DNA from: Thermohalobaculum sp964467005
GTDB taxonomy: Bacteria > Pseudomonadota > Alphaproteobacteria > Rhodobacterales > Rhodobacteraceae
DNA: 11,974 bases
Assembly (NCBI GenBank): GCA_964467005.1
Contig: CAYXPI010000113.1
Coordinates: 1-11,974 of the forward strand
Direction: 5' to 3'
Both the position numbers and the translations under genes were made by a program. Below the pieces are notes generated by a model. It was given only the letters and a program-made list of their open reading frames with translations. It was not told where the DNA came from and made no database searches. This document shows positions 10,820-11,974 of the stretch, in pieces. The number at the start of each line of letters is the position of its first letter. The first letter of the stretch is position 1.

Positions 10820-11974
10820 ATGAAGACCCATGCCCGTGCCGTCGTCGTCGGGGGCGGCGCCGTCGGCTGTTCCATCGCCTATCATCTGGCCAAGGCCGGC
10901 TGGACCGACACCGTGCTGCTCGAGCGCGACGAGCTCACGGCCGGCTCCACCTGGCACGCGGCGGGGCTCTTGCCGCTCTTCAACATGTCCTACGCGGTCT
11001 CCCACATCCACGACCACTCGGTGAAGCTCTACAAGGCGCTGGAGGCCGAGACCGGGCTCAATGCGGGCTTCTCCGTCGTCGGCAATCTGCGCATGGCGCA
11101 GAGCCGGGAGCGGCTGGACGAGTACATGCTCTACGCCTCCACCGCCGAGACCGTGGGCATCCCCTTCGAGTGGCTCTCGCCGGCTGAGATCAAGGAGCGC
11201 TATCCGCTCGTGCGCACCGAGGATCTCGTGGGCGCGATCTACCACCCGACGGACGGCTACATAAACCCCGCCGACGTTTCCCAGGCGATGGCCAAGGGCG
11301 CGCGGATGCGGGGCGTGGAGATCCATCGCAAGCGCCAGGTCGACAGCTACGCGCGCGAAAACGGCGAGTGGGTGGTCCGGGGCCACGAGCTCACGGAAAA
11401 GGGCGGCAATCTCGTGCCCGGCGGGCCCTTCGAGATCCGCTGTGAGGTCGTCGTCTCCGCCACGGGCAACCACGCCCAGCGCACGGCGGCGATGCTCGGC
11501 ACCTACATCCCGGCGATCCCGGTCGAGCATCAGTACATCGTGACCGAGCCGGACCCGGCCCTCGTGGAATGGCGGAAATCCAACCCCGAGCACCCGGTGC
11601 TCCGCGATGCGGATGCCAAGTGGTATGTGCGCGAGGAGCGGGGCGGCTGGATCCTCGGCCCCTACGAGCTCAACGCCCCCGCCTGGGGCGTGCACGGGGT
11701 GCCGGAGGGCTTCCGCGCCGATCTCCTGCCTCTCGATCTTGAGCGGATCGAGGAGGAGTACGCCTCCATGATCCACCGCATCCCCTCCTCCGAGCGGTGC
11801 GGGCTGAAGGACGACTACAACGGCCCCATCTGCTACACGCCGGACGGGAACCCCCTGGTCGGCCCCGCGCCGGGCGTCCCGAACTTCTACTTCGCGGAAG
11901 GGTTCTCCTTCGGCATCACGGCGGCCGGCGGCACCGGGCACTACCTCGCGCAGCTGATCACCGAGGGCGAGGCC
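10820..11974 (+). CDS. Dimethylglycine/sarcosine dehydrogenase-like FAD oxidoreductase, GcvT-family type (3' end outside window)
   Basis: The first 385 codons are open to the right edge. The N-terminus AVVVGGGAVGCSIAYHL (7-23) is the FAD-binding GxGxxG fold, with ribose-binding E35 in LLER. AGSTWHAAGLL (41-51) carries H46, the position of covalent histidyl-FAD attachment in dimethylglycine and sarcosine dehydrogenases. YHPTDGYINPADV and, near the edge, PDGNPLVGPAPGVPNFYFAE followed by GFSFGITAAGGTGHYLAQ complete the DAO domain. Relatives run to about 800 residues with a C-terminal aminomethyltransferase (GcvT-like) domain, which would lie beyond 11974. They demethylate dimethylglycine, sarcosine or related N-methyl compounds, passing formaldehyde equivalents to tetrahydrofolate. 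Which substrate is used here cannot be decided. ATG 10820 has SD GGGAGAG (10807-10813), buried in an inverted repeat. The gene is divergent from the dioxygenase, with 193 bases between the starts. Confidence 0.9.
   Translation, partial: MKTHARAVVVGGGAVGCSIAYHLAKAGWTDTVLLERDELTAGSTWHAAGLLPLFNMSYAVSHIHDHSVKLYKALEAETGLNAGFSVVGNLRMAQSRERLDEYMLYASTAETVGIPFEWLSPAEIKERYPLVRTEDLVGAIYHPTDGYINPADVSQAMAKGARMRGVEIHRKRQVDSYARENGEWVVRGHELTEKGGNLVPGGPFEIRCEVVVSATGNHAQRTAAMLGTYIPAIPVEHQYIVTEPDPALVEWRKSNPEHPVLRDADAKWYVREERGGWILGPYELNAPAWGVHGVPEGFRADLLPLDLERIEEEYASMIHRIPSSERCGLKDDYNGPICYTPDGNPLVGPAPGVPNFYFAEGFSFGITAAGGTGHYLAQLITEGEA

Noticed and set aside
10627..10875. Longer dioxygenase reading starting at 10875
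   Set aside because: It would overlap the 5' end of the dehydrogenase gene and place the Tat signal internally. ATG 10626 has a good SD and puts the signal at the N-terminus.

Overview
The window reads as chromosomal DNA of a GC-rich alphaproteobacterium, most likely order Rhodobacterales (roseobacter-type). The pointers are the very high GC content, a crotonyl-CoA carboxylase/reductase of the ethylmalonyl-CoA pathway, a HAD-IIA / MaoC / RibF run typical of that order, RTX-type secreted proteins, and a dimethylglycine/sarcosine dehydrogenase-like flavoprotein. The genus cannot be named from the sequence alone.

Layout. (1) 1-882: the 3' end of ccr converges on a small secreted Sel1-repeat protein on the minus strand. 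(2) 923-5874: a plus-strand block with a RecD/Dda-type SF1 helicase, a HAD-IIA hydrolase, a MaoC-type hydratase with a plausible promoter of its own, bifunctional RibF, and a PlsC-like acyltransferase coupled to ribF by an ATGA overlap. (3) 5896-9984: an accessory-looking block of three related genes for probable type I secreted proteins. The first is a decayed copy of a matrixin-like metalloprotease. It has an ATC where the start should be, a one-base deletion near 6217, a TAC-to-TAA-type nonsense codon at 6792, and prolines at two of the three zinc-histidine positions. The second is an intact paralogue with matrixin, RTX and DUF4214 regions. The third is a short RTX/DUF4214 protein with thirteen uninterrupted nonapeptide units. 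(4) 9994-11974: a Tat-exported intradiol dioxygenase on the minus strand, and divergently the 5' part of a covalent-FAD dehydrogenase whose ribosome binding site lies inside a long inverted repeat.

How the genes fit together. RibF supplies FMN and FAD, which the flavoprotein at the right edge would use. Ccr and the MaoC hydratase both act on acyl-CoA thioesters. The three RTX/DUF4214 genes share one C-terminal module (RTX repeats, a beta segment with an ER/EF-x-F-x-(D/N)-G motif, then DUF4214). They look like a small family of calcium-dependent exoproteins. No type I exporter (ABC protein, membrane fusion protein or TolC) is encoded in the window, so one must lie elsewhere.

The most unusual items are the side-by-side live and dead matrixin paralogues with an N-terminal MCxxCG motif, the SD-sequestering hairpin at 10772-10818, the PlsC homologue lacking canonical motif II and III residues, and the exactly phased RTX array at 9094-9444. 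No RNA genes, insertion sequences or CRISPR arrays were seen.
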